Assembly: GCF_021183825.1 (NCBI RefSeq)
Contig: NZ_CP089211.1
Coordinates: forward strand, 372,001-436,000
Source: Sinomicrobium kalidii
Lineage (GTDB): Bacteria; Bacteroidota; Bacteroidia; Flavobacteriales; Flavobacteriaceae
DNA length: 64,000 nucleotides
Direction of reading: 5' to 3'
Under the pieces are notes generated by a model. The model did not search any database, had not been told where the DNA came from, and saw only the letters and a program-made list of their open reading frames with translations. Position numbers and translations under genes: made by a program. Shown one piece after another: positions 19,182 to 28,578 of the stretch (its first letter is position 1; every line of letters begins with the position of its first letter).

Positions 19182-19412
19182 AACACAACAATAAAGTAGA
19201 CGTAAAAAACAGTAAAACAAGGAGAAATAACACGAAAGTAAACGCGCCCCATAATAAAGTAAGTGTTCCCCATAGCATGGCAAGCATTCCCCGTAGCACA
19301 ATAAGGCTCCCTCATAATAAAGTAAACATTTCTCGTAAGCAAGCAGATATCCCTCACTCCACAGTAAAGGGCTGCATTGCCAAAGCAGGTGTTCCCCGTC
19401 ACTAAGCAGGTA
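19182..19412. repeat. Degenerate tandem array, period 21 bp, about 11 units
   Basis: Eleven consecutive 21-bp units fit without indels, starting at 19182, 19203, 19224 and so on to 19392. The clearest ones start TTCCCC(A/G)TAG or TCCCTCATAA and end near AGTAAACA or GCAAGCA. Units at 19245 and 19308 share CATAATAAAGTAA, as do 19266 and 19287 in TTCCCC-TAGCA. Both strands stay open because the period is a multiple of three, giving heptapeptide-like readings (PHNKVSV, PHNKVNI), but no start signal or promoter indicates a protein. The same period occurs in the array at 39444. The rest of the 18846-20168 gap contains only the other repeats listed. Confidence 0.6.
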
Positions 19413-19628
19413 TAAACACAGGGCCTGCCTGTATTTACGGTATTAAAGTTAGTAAATATCCCGAAAAACAAAGGTGATCACAGCAGAAAACCATAAAGTA
19501 ACGTGAATAATGTTTAAGCATTATGACTAAACCACTCTGTACTGAAAGGTGCAGCGGTTTTCTTTACCGGGGACTAAAAGCCCCCCTTTTTAGAAAGCAA
19601 TAAAATCACCAAGTTATTAGGTGGATTG

Positions 19629-19670
19629 AGTTATTGAGTTATTTAGTCAACACACAATAACTCAATAACT
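19629..19670. repeat. 15-bp inverted repeat built from GAGTTATT units
   Basis: AGTTATTGAGTTATT (19629-19643) and AATAACTCAATAACT (19656-19670) are perfect reverse complements with a 12-nt loop. Another CATAACTCAATAACC copy follows to 19686. It would form a long AT-rich cruciform. No gene is directly adjacent. Confidence 0.6.
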
Positions 19671-19806
19671 TCATAACTCAATAACCTGGATTATAATTTT
19701 TTCGCACTACTAAAGTACTGCAATAAAATTACAGGGTTTGCCCCCTAAACTGAGCCCAATCAAAAGCCTTTAAAAATTATAACCTTTGTCTGAGATCTTA
19801 AAAAAA

Positions 19807-19935
19807 CTCCTCCCTTGAGATGAAGGGAGGTGGGCAGACTTTAGTCTGGTCGGAGGGTTTGACAGCCCAAGCCACTGGAAAAATACAAAAGCTGGAGGGT
19901 ACACCCACAATTTGGGCGTGGTCAAACTCTCCGTT
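19807..19935. repeat. Dispersed intergenic repeat, copy 1
   Basis: Contains CTCCCTTGAGATGAAGGGAG (imperfect hairpin), GACTTTAGTCTGGTCGGAGG, GGTTTGACAGCCC, GCCACTGGAAAAATACAAA and GGTCAAACTC. The same blocks in the same order occur at 50231-50375 (GACTTCAGTCGTG, GGAGGGTTTGAAAACCC, GCCATTGTAAAAACACAAA, GGATCAAACTC). Any peptide readings across it are not genes. Confidence 0.6.
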
Positions 19936-20129
19936 CCGAATAGGGAACACTCTTATTCGTCTCAAGACATGTGCTAGTCTGTCGAAGCAGAGGAGTACTT
20001 TTTTATCCATTATTCACGTTAAAGTAATCACCAGGAGGTTTCCTGTACTGCTGATAAAGCGGCCCGGTACCACAAAACAGTAATAAAACAATGTGGAGAA
20101 TACCCTTTCCGGCAAGATTTAAACTTTTG

Positions 20130-20137
20130 TATATTTG
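20130..20137 (+). promoter_or_regulatory. -7 promoter element of the methyltransferase gene
   Basis: TATATTTG matches TAnnTTTG exactly and lies 31 bp before the ATG at 20169. No TTG at the -33 spacing is evident. Confidence 0.5.
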
Positions 20138-20168
20138 AGAATAAGATATAAGCCAAACCAAGCACACC

Positions 20169-20594
20169 ATGCCACATAAAATTTCCAACCGACTGGCACA
20201 AGTAGTAGACGCCCTCCCATTAAAAGATGGTATACGGGTTTTGGAAGTAGGCTGCGGTACAGGTATTGCTGCCCTTGAAATTGTCAACCGGGTGGACAAT
20301 GCTTATGTACTGGCCGTTGACCGTTCCCCGAAAGCCATTGCACAGGCCAGAAAAAATGCGCAAAAGGAAATTGAAAAAGGAACACTTAAATTCATACGAT
20401 CAAAGATCGAGGAACTGGAAGTCCCCGAAGAAGAAGGGTCTTTCGACTTTGCCTTTGCCATAAGGGTCGGGGCACTGGACGGACGGCATCCGGAGATTGA
20501 ACAGGAAGCACGGAAAAGGATTGCCAGACTGCTTAAAAAGAACGGTAAATTATTTATTGATGGAGGAAATCCATTAAAGGAATCAGGGATTTAA
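20169..20594 (+). CDS. Short class I SAM-dependent methyltransferase
   Basis: A 141-residue Rossmann-fold methyltransferase. Motif I is VLEVGCGTG (24-32), the acidic strand-2 end is AVDRS (~50-54), a FDFAFAIRVGAL strand follows (~94-105), and the protein ends shortly after the KKNGKLFIDGG strand. This is shorter than typical class I enzymes (200 or more residues) because strands 6 and 7 are missing. It may be a minimal form or a 3'-truncated gene, as the sequence after the stop shows no continuing similarity by eye. The substrate cannot be inferred. It is transcribed from its own promoter (TATATTTG at 20130). Confidence 0.75.
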   Translation: MPHKISNRLAQVVDALPLKDGIRVLEVGCGTGIAALEIVNRVDNAYVLAVDRSPKAIAQARKNAQKEIEKGTLKFIRSKIEELEVPEEEGSFDFAFAIRVGALDGRHPEIEQEARKRIARLLKKNGKLFIDGGNPLKESGI

Positions 20595-20620
20595 AAAAAT
20601 CAGGAATTCGTTCGATTTAT

Positions 20621-20628
20621 TATATTTG
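20621..20628 (+). promoter_or_regulatory. -7 promoter element of the TPR protein gene
   Basis: TATATTTG fits TAnnTTTG, 27 bp after the methyltransferase stop and 88 bp before the ATG at 20716, implying a leader of roughly 80 nt. Confidence 0.45.
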
Positions 20629-20715
20629 GATAAATCATAAATAAAAACAGGTGCAATCGTGTTAATACATACACTACCAGCCATTCGGACAAATAAAAAT
20701 TAAACCTCAAACCAA

Positions 20716-21594
20716 ATGAAACCCATTTTTAAGTTAATTTTCCTACTGACTATCTTCATTGTTAACCTTGCCCGGGCACAAGACAACAAAGAACTGCAAA
20801 AAATGGCCGATGACGACCAACAGGCAAGAATGTCTCCCGATACTGACTGGAATCTTCTAAATAAACGGGATAGTATAAGACGGGTAAGAGTTGACGAACT
20901 TTTTGAAGAAAACAAAGTTAAAACAGCAAAGGACTATTTAAACGCAGGAATCATTTTCCAACACGGGAATGACACAATAGCTTCGAGGAAAGCCGTCGAA
21001 TGTTTTGGTAAAGCCATTGAACTTGATTCTACCCTCAACAGATGGTGGTATGCGGCTGCTGTAGATAGAAATTTAATGAGAAGAGGTAAACCGCAAATTT
21101 ACGGCACCCAGTTTATAAAAAATCAAACTACAAATCACAAGTGGAAAAGATACGAAATAGACACCACAAAGGTCACGGATAAGGAGCGCGCATATTATCG
21201 GGTAGAAACACTGGCGCAACAAAAAGAGAAAGAACGGTTGATGAACCTGAAATCAATCGCTTCCTTTGCCAAAGAAAATTCAATAGACAAAGTAGTTAAA
21301 CTGATAAAAACCGAATTTAAAAAAGCCCTTCAATCCGAATACAACGTCACCGAAGGTGCTATCAATAGTTTTGGCTACCAACTAATGAATAACAACAGAG
21401 ATAATGAAGCTTTGAAGATATTTAAACTCAACATAACGCTATACCCTGACAGATATAATACCTATGACAGTTACGGAGAGTGCTTACTGAAAATCAAACA
21501 GACGGAAAAAGGATTAAAAGCCTACAGGAAATCACTTGAATTGAACCCTGACAATGAAAATGCGAAAAAAGTATTAAACAGATTTGAAAAGTAA
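20716..21594 (+). CDS. Exported TPR-repeat protein, hypothetical
   Basis: A 292-residue protein. The signal peptide is residues 1-22 (ends LARAQ). The central region is rich in charged helices. Two or three TPR-like repeats are visible, one at ~70-100 (NDTIASRKAVECFGKAIELD) and two at the C-terminus (~210-285), ending YRKSLELNPDNENAKKVLN. It is probably periplasmic and acts in protein-protein contact; no catalytic motif is seen. It is a single gene with its own promoter and is followed by an intergenic element (21597-21710) that also occurs near other solitary genes here. Confidence 0.75.
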   Translation: MKPIFKLIFLLTIFIVNLARAQDNKELQKMADDDQQARMSPDTDWNLLNKRDSIRRVRVDELFEENKVKTAKDYLNAGIIFQHGNDTIASRKAVECFGKAIELDSTLNRWWYAAAVDRNLMRRGKPQIYGTQFIKNQTTNHKWKRYEIDTTKVTDKERAYYRVETLAQQKEKERLMNLKSIASFAKENSIDKVVKLIKTEFKKALQSEYNVTEGAINSFGYQLMNNNRDNEALKIFKLNITLYPDRYNTYDSYGECLLKIKQTEKGLKAYRKSLELNPDNENAKKVLNRFEK

Positions 21595-21596
21595 AA

Positions 21597-21710
21597 CGGT
21601 TGGTAACAAGGTAAACGCAATAACGGGCCCTGCCGGCGCTCGTTTGAGCAAAGCGGAAACGGTGCCTGCCGTAAAAAACGTTTGTAACGTGCAATAAAAG
21701 CATTATGAAC
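21597..21710. repeat. Intergenic element with GTTGGTAACAAG and CGTTTGTAACG
   Basis: Starts with CGGTTGGTAACAAG right after the TPR gene stop, continues through CCGGCGCTCGTTTGAGCAAAG and ends with CGTTTGTAACGTGCAATAAA. Related text follows the genes ending at 22820 (CCGGGGTTCGTTTGTAACAAG) and 30442 (GTTGGCAACAAC, TGGCGCTTGTTTGC). It marks boundaries between unrelated single genes. Confidence 0.4.
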
Positions 21711-21744
21711 ACTAAATGAAATGGGACAACAACCAAATTATACC

Positions 21745-22137
21745 ATGAACAAAGAAATCCGGACATACCACGATTCGCAATCCGAAGAAAACAGGGAAAT
21801 CTGCGATCTTCTATATGAAGAAATTACCCGAAATCTTCCGGAAGCCGAAAACAAGATCTGGCACGGCCACCCGGTGTGGTTCCTGGAAGGGAATCCCATT
21901 GTGGGATACAGCAAATTAAAAGACGGCATACGCCTGTTTTTCTGGAGCGGGGCAAGTTTTGACGAAGCACAACTCCAACCCACTACCGGAAAATTCAAGG
22001 ACGGTTCCATCCGCTATACCCATATCGATCAAATCAACCGCGATGACGTGAAACGCTGGCTCGAAAAATCACGCGACATCCAGTGGGACTATAAAAACAT
22101 CGTAAAGCGGAAAGGCGAATTAAAAAGATTGAAATAA
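21745..22137 (+). CDS. DUF1801-type small protein
   Basis: About 130 residues from ATG 21745 (MNKEIRTYH); an upstream ATG at 21721 adds eight residues. The pattern CDLLYEEITRNLPEAENKIW, HPVWFLEGNPIVGYSKLKDG and RLFFWSGASF is that of the DUF1801/YdhG-like fold (frataxin-like). These are small cytoplasmic proteins often noted near stress genes, with no settled biochemical role. It is a solitary gene with no operon partner. It is flanked by similar intergenic elements, which suggests this stretch was built from individually acquired genes. Confidence 0.75.
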   Translation: MNKEIRTYHDSQSEENREICDLLYEEITRNLPEAENKIWHGHPVWFLEGNPIVGYSKLKDGIRLFFWSGASFDEAQLQPTTGKFKDGSIRYTHIDQINRDDVKRWLEKSRDIQWDYKNIVKRKGELKRLK

Positions 22138-22295
22138 GATTGGATGACAATGGCTAAAGGAGCATGGCAAATGCTGATCTGAAGTGGTGGCATTCATTGC
22201 AAACCAGCACCGGGTTGATGTATGGGTTGCAAGAGCTTATTGTAGCTATTTAGGTCTTGCCGCCGATACAAAACGAAGATCAAAAAAAACAGAAA

Positions 22296-22820
22296 ATGAC
22301 CAACCGCCCAAGAATAAAACCGAATCTGACGACAACCGATAAAATAATCGAAATTATCAGTTGGATCGCTGTTCCCTGTATTTGGATCTTGACATTAAAA
22401 AATTACCCAGACTTACCTGAAAGCATTCCGATTCACTACAACAGTGCCGGAGAAGCGAATGGATTTGGCGGAAAAGAACACATCTTAGCATTGCCGATAA
22501 TAGCTACCATATTGTTTATAGGTCTGGCAACACTAAACAAGTATCCGCACATATTTAACTATCCGGTTTTAATTACTCAAAAAAATGCACTACAACAATA
22601 TACATATGCAACCCGGCTGCTGAGAATTTTGAATTTGGTAATTGTCATAATTTTCGGGCTCATCGTTTATAAAACCATACAAAATGTGAATGGAAATGCC
22701 AACGGACTCGGAATATGGTTCTTACCCACCACGCTGGCCCTCATATTTGTCCCCATAATTTATTATTTACTGAAAATACGGAAAATAAAAAATAAAGATA
22801 CAAGCTACAACAACGTATAA
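22296..22820 (+). CDS. DUF1648 domain membrane protein
   Basis: About 174 residues from ATG 22296; the frame extends up to a TTG at 22257 with no hydrophobic or family support. Four membrane segments are visible (~27-45, ~70-88, ~119-138, ~148-168). The DUF1648 signature is between spans 1 and 2 (LPESIPIHYNSAGEANGFG), as in SdpI-like and related proteins. Some relatives give immunity to secreted peptides or act as accessory signalling proteins, but this short form lacks the rest of SdpI. The role here is unknown. It is followed by another copy of the GTTTGTAACAAG-type intergenic element. Confidence 0.8.
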   Translation: MTNRPRIKPNLTTTDKIIEIISWIAVPCIWILTLKNYPDLPESIPIHYNSAGEANGFGGKEHILALPIIATILFIGLATLNKYPHIFNYPVLITQKNALQQYTYATRLLRILNLVIVIIFGLIVYKTIQNVNGNANGLGIWFLPTTLALIFVPIIYYLLKIRKIKNKDTSYNNV

Positions 22821-22822
22821 AC

Positions 22823-22905
22823 CGGCGCCCGTTTTCGTCTGCGATGAGTCTGCCACCGGGGTTCGTTTGTAACAAGTGCCTGCACCTACCATAAAAAACA
22901 GTATA
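22823..22905. repeat. Intergenic element related to 21597-21710
   Basis: GGCGCCCGTTTTCGTCTGCG, then CCGGGGTTCGTTTGTAACAAG near 22857-22877 and TGCCTGCACCTACCATAAAA. The order of blocks (GGCGC..CGTTT.., then TTTGTAAC, then CCTACC/TGCCGTAAAAAAC) parallels the copy at 21597. Confidence 0.35.
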
Positions 22906-22956
22906 ACACACACTATATTTTTTCAATAATTATTTGATAAATGGTACAATTAAATT

Positions 22957-22975
22957 TATCTTAGCAACTAAGATA
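22957..22975 (+). promoter_or_regulatory. MarR operator (inverted repeat)
   Basis: TATCTTAG-CAA-CTAAGATA is a perfect inverted repeat with 8-bp arms ending 21 bp before the MarR start codon. MarR dimers bind such palindromes, and autoregulation of the MarR-rph operon from this site is likely. Confidence 0.65.
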
Positions 22976-22996
22976 GTTAGTTCATAAGATATATAA

Positions 22997-23464
22997 ATGG
23001 ATGATACCACCATCAGGCAAATAAGAAAATTAGCCCAGCGCTATGCATTCACCTCCATACAGATGCATGAAACCATTGGCCGAAAAGCAGGCCTTTCGGG
23101 AACCGATCATAAATACCTCGGTTTTCTAATACAAAAAGGACAAATGACGGCTGGCGAGCTTTCAAAATTAACAGGTCTTACATCGGGCGCAGTTACGGGG
23201 CTCATAGACCGCTTTGAAAAGAAAGGCCTCGTAAAAAGACAATTTGCAGAGAACGACAGGCGAAAGGTCATCATCAAACCCGACACGAAAAAAATAACGG
23301 CCCTTTTGGTTCCGCTTTACAAGGACTTCAGAAGCAGGTCAGATCAGCTTATTGCCTCGTTTTCAGACAAGGAGATCGGCATCATCGAAAGCTATTTTTC
23401 AAGGGCCATTGAAATCATGAAGGAAACAACCGCCCGGATCAACAACAAATCATTGCAAAAATGA
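22997..23464 (+). CDS. MarR-family transcriptional regulator
   Basis: A 155-residue winged-helix regulator. The DNA-binding core is at ~45-100: KGQMTAGELSKLTGLTSGAV (recognition helix region), then a wing ending VKRQFAENDRRKV. Dimerising helices occupy both ends. The stop overlaps the start of the following gene (ATGA at 23461-23464), so the two are translationally coupled. The perfect inverted repeat at 22957-22975 is its probable operator. With a rifampin-phosphotransferase-like gene downstream, it likely derepresses that gene when an antibiotic or aromatic ligand binds; the ligand is not deducible. Confidence 0.88.
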   Translation: MDDTTIRQIRKLAQRYAFTSIQMHETIGRKAGLSGTDHKYLGFLIQKGQMTAGELSKLTGLTSGAVTGLIDRFEKKGLVKRQFAENDRRKVIIKPDTKKITALLVPLYKDFRSRSDQLIASFSDKEIGIIESYFSRAIEIMKETTARINNKSLQK

Positions 23465-24720
23465 AAAACACAAATCCCCGTACACTTCGTTTCCGGGACA
23501 TTGACAAAACCAAACGCACGATCGTTGGCGGCAAAGGCGCCAACCTGGGCGAACTTTCAAGGATTAACGGAATAAACGTGCCTGATGGCTTTTGCATTAC
23601 TGCCGGGGCCTTTAAAAACATTGTGAGGGAAACACCCGCCGTTAACCGGTTACTCGATAAGCTATCCCTTCTGAAAACAGAAGACCGCAATGAGATCGGG
23701 GAACTTTGCAGTGAGCTACGAAAGGTTATCGAAGGGGCTACCATCTCCGAAGAACTCAATAAAGAGATCACCCGCCACCTCTCCGGTTTCGGAGAAAAAA
23801 ATGCCTGGGCCATACGCTCCAGCGCAACCGCCGAAGATCTGCCCGCCGCTTCCTTTGCAGGTCAGCACGATACTTATTTAAACATTACCGGGAAGGAAGC
23901 CATCCTGAAACACATCGGCAAGTGCTGGGCTTCACTGTTTACCGAAAGGGCGGTTATCTATCGTCTTCAAAACGGTTTCGACCACCGTAAAGTATACCTG
24001 TCTGTCATTGTTCAAAAGATGATATTCCCGCAGGCCGCAGGAACCCTGTTTACCGCCGATCCCATGAGTGGCAACAGAAAGGTGTTAGCTATTGATGCCG
24101 GTTTCGGACTTGGTGAAGCCATGGTCTCCGGCCTCGTAAATGCCGACAACTATAAAGTACGCGACAGCAAGATTATCGACAAGAACATCCCCGTCAAGAA
24201 ACTCGCTGTTCACGCCTTAAAAGACGGCGGCACGAAAACACGGGAAATCAAACCCGAACAACAAACCAGGCAGGTGCTTACAGACAGTCAGATCGTGCAA
24301 CTCGGGCACACGGGCCGAAAGATCGAAGCACATTTCGGTAGCCCCCAGGATATTGAATGGTGCCTGGCAGATGATACATTTTACACGGTACAAAGCCGCC
24401 CCATCACTACATTATACCCTGTCCCCGAAGCCAACGACCGGGAAAATCACATTTACGTATCTGTCGGTCACCAGCAAATGATGACCGATGCCATGAAACC
24501 ACTGGGACTATCCCTGTGGCAGTTAACCGCTGCCCGCCCCATGTTTAAAGCCGGCGGAAGGTTGTTTATTGATGTGGCACAACAACTGGCCTCGCCCAAC
24601 AGCAGACAAATGGTATTAAATGCCATGGAACAACACGATCCGCTCATCAAGGACGCACTCATGACCCTCATAGAAAGAAAAGATTTCATAAAACCGTCAC
24701 CGGATGCTAAAAGAGAATAA
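23461..24720 (+). CDS. rph: Rifampin phosphotransferase-like protein, N-terminal half (ends at in-frame TAA)
   Basis: Encodes 419 residues: the ATP-grasp domain of the PEP-synthase superfamily (GGKGANLGELSRINGI at ~20-35, WAIRSSATAEDLPAASFAGQ at ~117-136, FTADPMSG near 197, GAxQSRPI-type end at VQSRPITTLYP) and the beginning of the substrate-binding domain (QQMMTDAMKPLGLSLW and following). Intact Rph enzymes (~865 residues) transfer the beta phosphate of ATP to rifamycins. Here the frame meets a single TAA at 24718-24720, and the same frame continues into the second half starting at ATG 24745. The family call rests on domain order and the C-terminal end of the second half. Alone, this half lacks the catalytic His. 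Confidence 0.8.
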   Translation: MKNTNPRTLRFRDIDKTKRTIVGGKGANLGELSRINGINVPDGFCITAGAFKNIVRETPAVNRLLDKLSLLKTEDRNEIGELCSELRKVIEGATISEELNKEITRHLSGFGEKNAWAIRSSATAEDLPAASFAGQHDTYLNITGKEAILKHIGKCWASLFTERAVIYRLQNGFDHRKVYLSVIVQKMIFPQAAGTLFTADPMSGNRKVLAIDAGFGLGEAMVSGLVNADNYKVRDSKIIDKNIPVKKLAVHALKDGGTKTREIKPEQQTRQVLTDSQIVQLGHTGRKIEAHFGSPQDIEWCLADDTFYTVQSRPITTLYPVPEANDRENHIYVSVGHQQMMTDAMKPLGLSLWQLTAARPMFKAGGRLFIDVAQQLASPNSRQMVLNAMEQHDPLIKDALMTLIERKDFIKPSPDAKRE

Positions 24721-26073
<1,353 letters not shown>

Positions 26074-26234
26074 TCGTCGCCGGTTGAAGCCTCCCGAACC
26101 ATTCAAAAAAATATCCGCAGAAGAATATCTTAAAAGGAATTACTGATCCGGGACATAAGCTATAAAAATATGGCATAGATCTAAAAAAGTGCCTTTCTCC
26201 GGTGCCTTTTCTCACTTCATAAGAGTGAAAATGA

Positions 26235-26265
26235 TTGGATACTTTTAAGAAAGAAAGTATCTTTA
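26235..26265 (+). promoter_or_regulatory. Candidate promoter for the MscS gene
   Basis: TTG (26235-26237), 20 bp, then TATCTTTA (26258-26265), one base off TAnnTTTG. It lies 77 bp before the ATG at 26342. The rest of 26074-26234 shows nothing else. Confidence 0.45.
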
Positions 26266-26341
26266 TGAACAAGTTGTAGCATACGTAAAAATAACACCGT
26301 AAAGTAACACTATTTTAAACCCTAAAATAAGATCAATTAGT

Positions 26342-27154
26342 ATGGAAACAGAAAAATGGATTCAAAAAGGAATGGAACTGATAATAGACTATGCCCCCAG
26401 GATCGTTCTTGCCATTTTAATATGGATCATAGGCCTGTGGCTATTCAGACGCGTGGTCAAATACGCCCGGAAGATCATGAAAAAACGGAGGTATGATGCC
26501 GGTTTGCAAGGCTTCCTGGCCACCATACTGGACTGGGCGCTAAAAATACTCCTGATCGTCATCATTATGGGTACGCTCGGCATCCAGACCATGTCTTTTG
26601 CCGCTGTCATCGCTTCGGCAGGTCTGGCCATAGGGCTCGCCCTCCAGGGATCACTGGCCAATTTTGCAGGGGGTGTGCTCATTATGATCTTCAAACCCTT
26701 CAGGGTAGGCGATTTTATAGAAGCACAGGGAATTTCCGGAACCGTAAAGGAAATCGGGATCGTCAACACCTCCCTCAACACTTTCGGAAACCAACTCGCC
26801 ATTATTCCCAACGGAAAACTTTCCAACGAGAACATCATAAACTACAGTGCGGAAAGCATAAGAAGGGAAAACATCATTTCCGGTATCAGCTACGACTCCA
26901 ACATTAAAAAGGCCAAAGACATCCTCCTTGATATTGCAAACTCCAGGGATACCGTACTCCAGGACCCTGCCCCTATGGTTATTGTTAATGAACTGGCCGA
27001 CAGCTCCATCAACCTTTCATTACGCTACTGGACCAAAAACGAACATTTCTGGGACTGCCGCTGGTATGTACTCGAAGAAATAAAATATCGCTTTGATGCC
27101 GAAGGTATAGAAATTCCGTTCCCGCACCAGGTGGAAATCCAGAAACAGGCATAG
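26342..27154 (+). CDS. mscS: Small-conductance mechanosensitive channel (MscS family)
   Basis: A 270-residue inner-membrane channel that opens under membrane tension to release osmolytes. Three N-terminal spans are at ~15-35, ~58-80 and ~85-115. The third is the pore-lining helix with the typical Ala/Gly pattern (AAVIASAGLAIGLALQGSLA) and a Gly hinge before NFAGGVLIM. The MscS beta domain follows (KPFRVGDFIEAQGISGTVKE, then NTFGNQLAIIPNGKL), and a C-terminal alpha/beta domain reaches ~265. The length equals classical MscS. It is a single gene with its own candidate promoter and a hairpin just downstream. Confidence 0.93.
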   Translation: METEKWIQKGMELIIDYAPRIVLAILIWIIGLWLFRRVVKYARKIMKKRRYDAGLQGFLATILDWALKILLIVIIMGTLGIQTMSFAAVIASAGLAIGLALQGSLANFAGGVLIMIFKPFRVGDFIEAQGISGTVKEIGIVNTSLNTFGNQLAIIPNGKLSNENIINYSAESIRRENIISGISYDSNIKKAKDILLDIANSRDTVLQDPAPMVIVNELADSSINLSLRYWTKNEHFWDCRWYVLEEIKYRFDAEGIEIPFPHQVEIQKQA

Positions 27155-27178
27155 TTAGTACTTGTTTACAGCGTACCG

Positions 27179-27207
27179 GATGCTACCAGTTCGAAACTGG
27201 TAGCATC
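27179..27207. terminator. Perfect 13-bp stem hairpin after mscS
   Basis: GATGCTACCAGTT (27179-27191), loop CGA, AACTGGTAGCATC (27195-27207). The stem is very stable, but no T-run follows on either strand, so it could be a Rho-assisted terminator, an RNA-stabilising end or a small repeat. The remainder up to 27456 contains no recognisable gene. Confidence 0.45.
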
Positions 27208-27456
27208 TCCAATTAAAACAAAAAAACACCATTAATGAATAATCCCCGTAAATGCCCCGAAAAATAAAGGACAGTTAAAAAAATCGGCTGTACAACGGTT
27301 TCATGGACGATTCGGGGTATTTCATGGGTTAACTATTACAAAAATGCATTAAACAAGGAACGGGCCATCATAGGCATAATCGAATTAAAATATTCAGACA
27401 ACGATGCAGTAAAGCGTTTTTTTATCAAAGTCCGGATATTATCCGTAAACTTTCTG

Positions 27457-28389
27457 ATGTTCCCCGTACATCATATACAAAAACACCCCATAACCAGAAT
27501 ATGCACGAATACCGTTAAAGTGAAAGTCAAAAAAATACTCAAATTCTTTATCTTCTCACTACTGCTCTTAAGCATAGCAGCACTCCTCTTTGTCTATATT
27601 GAATACAGAAACAGTAACAAACCCAATAAAGATATCCATAAGGCGGATAATATAAACTGGGTAGAGACTGAACAGGGATATATACATATCAGAACATTTG
27701 GTCAAAATAAGAACAGGGATTCCACAAGTCTGGTATTTGTTATTCACGGTGACGCCCCTTTCAACAAACCGGGATACCAAAATATAATGGCTGAAAAAAT
27801 AGCCTCCGGAACCAAAAACACCGTCGCAGTGGCCATTTTAAGGCCGGGTTATACCGATCCGCAGGACCATACGTCAAACGGGATCAGGGGACTAACCACG
27901 GGAGACAACTATACCCCGGAGGTTATCGAAGCCGTTTCCGAAGTGATTGAAAAATTAAAAAAGAAATACAACCCGTCGAGGACTTTAGTTATCGGACATT
28001 CCGGAGGAGCGGCCATAACAGGCAATCTTATCGGTCTTAAACCCGGACTTACCGATGTGGCCGTATTGGTTTCCTGCCCCTGTGACGTAGCGGCATGGAG
28101 AGCACATATGCGCAATAAACAACCGCTAAACCCGTTCTGGTATCTGAATGTAAAAAGTATTTCCCCGGTTGAGGTAGTAAAGAACATTGGCCGGGACACT
28201 GAAATTATGGTCATATCCGGCGAAAATGATAAAATCACACCCCTAAAATTCAGCAGAAAGTATTATGAAGCCCTTACAACCTCAGGATTAAAGGCAAGCT
28301 TTATCTCATTGCCGGACGAGGGTCATGAAATTTTGTTGAATAGTGCGGTGACCGAGCATATCAAAAGTAGCATACACCCACCCCAATAA
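27457..28389 (+). CDS. Membrane-anchored alpha/beta hydrolase
   Basis: Up to 310 residues. The ATG at 27457 leaves 23 residues before the hydrophobic anchor (KILKFFIFSLLLLSIAALLF), so a GTG at 27520 may be the real start. The anchor is followed by an alpha/beta hydrolase domain: FVIHGDAPFN (oxyanion strand), nucleophile Ser in VIGHSGGAA, acid Asp in SGENDKITP and His in DEGHEILLN. It is a typical serine esterase/lipase/peptidase triad. The substrate is unknown; the anchor places the domain on the periplasmic side. A solitary gene. Confidence 0.82.
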   Translation: MFPVHHIQKHPITRICTNTVKVKVKKILKFFIFSLLLLSIAALLFVYIEYRNSNKPNKDIHKADNINWVETEQGYIHIRTFGQNKNRDSTSLVFVIHGDAPFNKPGYQNIMAEKIASGTKNTVAVAILRPGYTDPQDHTSNGIRGLTTGDNYTPEVIEAVSEVIEKLKKKYNPSRTLVIGHSGGAAITGNLIGLKPGLTDVAVLVSCPCDVAAWRAHMRNKQPLNPFWYLNVKSISPVEVVKNIGRDTEIMVISGENDKITPLKFSRKYYEALTTSGLKASFISLPDEGHEILLNSAVTEHIKSSIHPPQ

Positions 28390-28540
28390 CAAACATTAAT
28401 GATCCTTTTATCAGTACTCGTTTCAAACAAAACAATAACGAATACCAGGAAAAAACAGGTGTCTGATACAGGCATCTCACCGTATAAAAAATCCTTTTAA
28501 AATCCCGGAAAACCGGTATTCTCATAGGATATATTGTCCG

Positions 28541-28548
28541 TAATTTTG
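28541..28548 (+). promoter_or_regulatory. -7 promoter element of the M48 protease gene
   Basis: TAATTTTG matches TAnnTTTG and is 31 bp upstream of the ATG at 28579. Transcription starting just after it excludes the in-frame TTG at 28534 as the translation start. Confidence 0.5.
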
Positions 28549-28578
28549 TACAAATCAATTTTCAAAAAACAGACAACG

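Noticed and set aside
19097..19471. Open frames on both strands over the degenerate 21-bp array
   Set aside because: Same argument; composition is low-complexity and there is no start signal.
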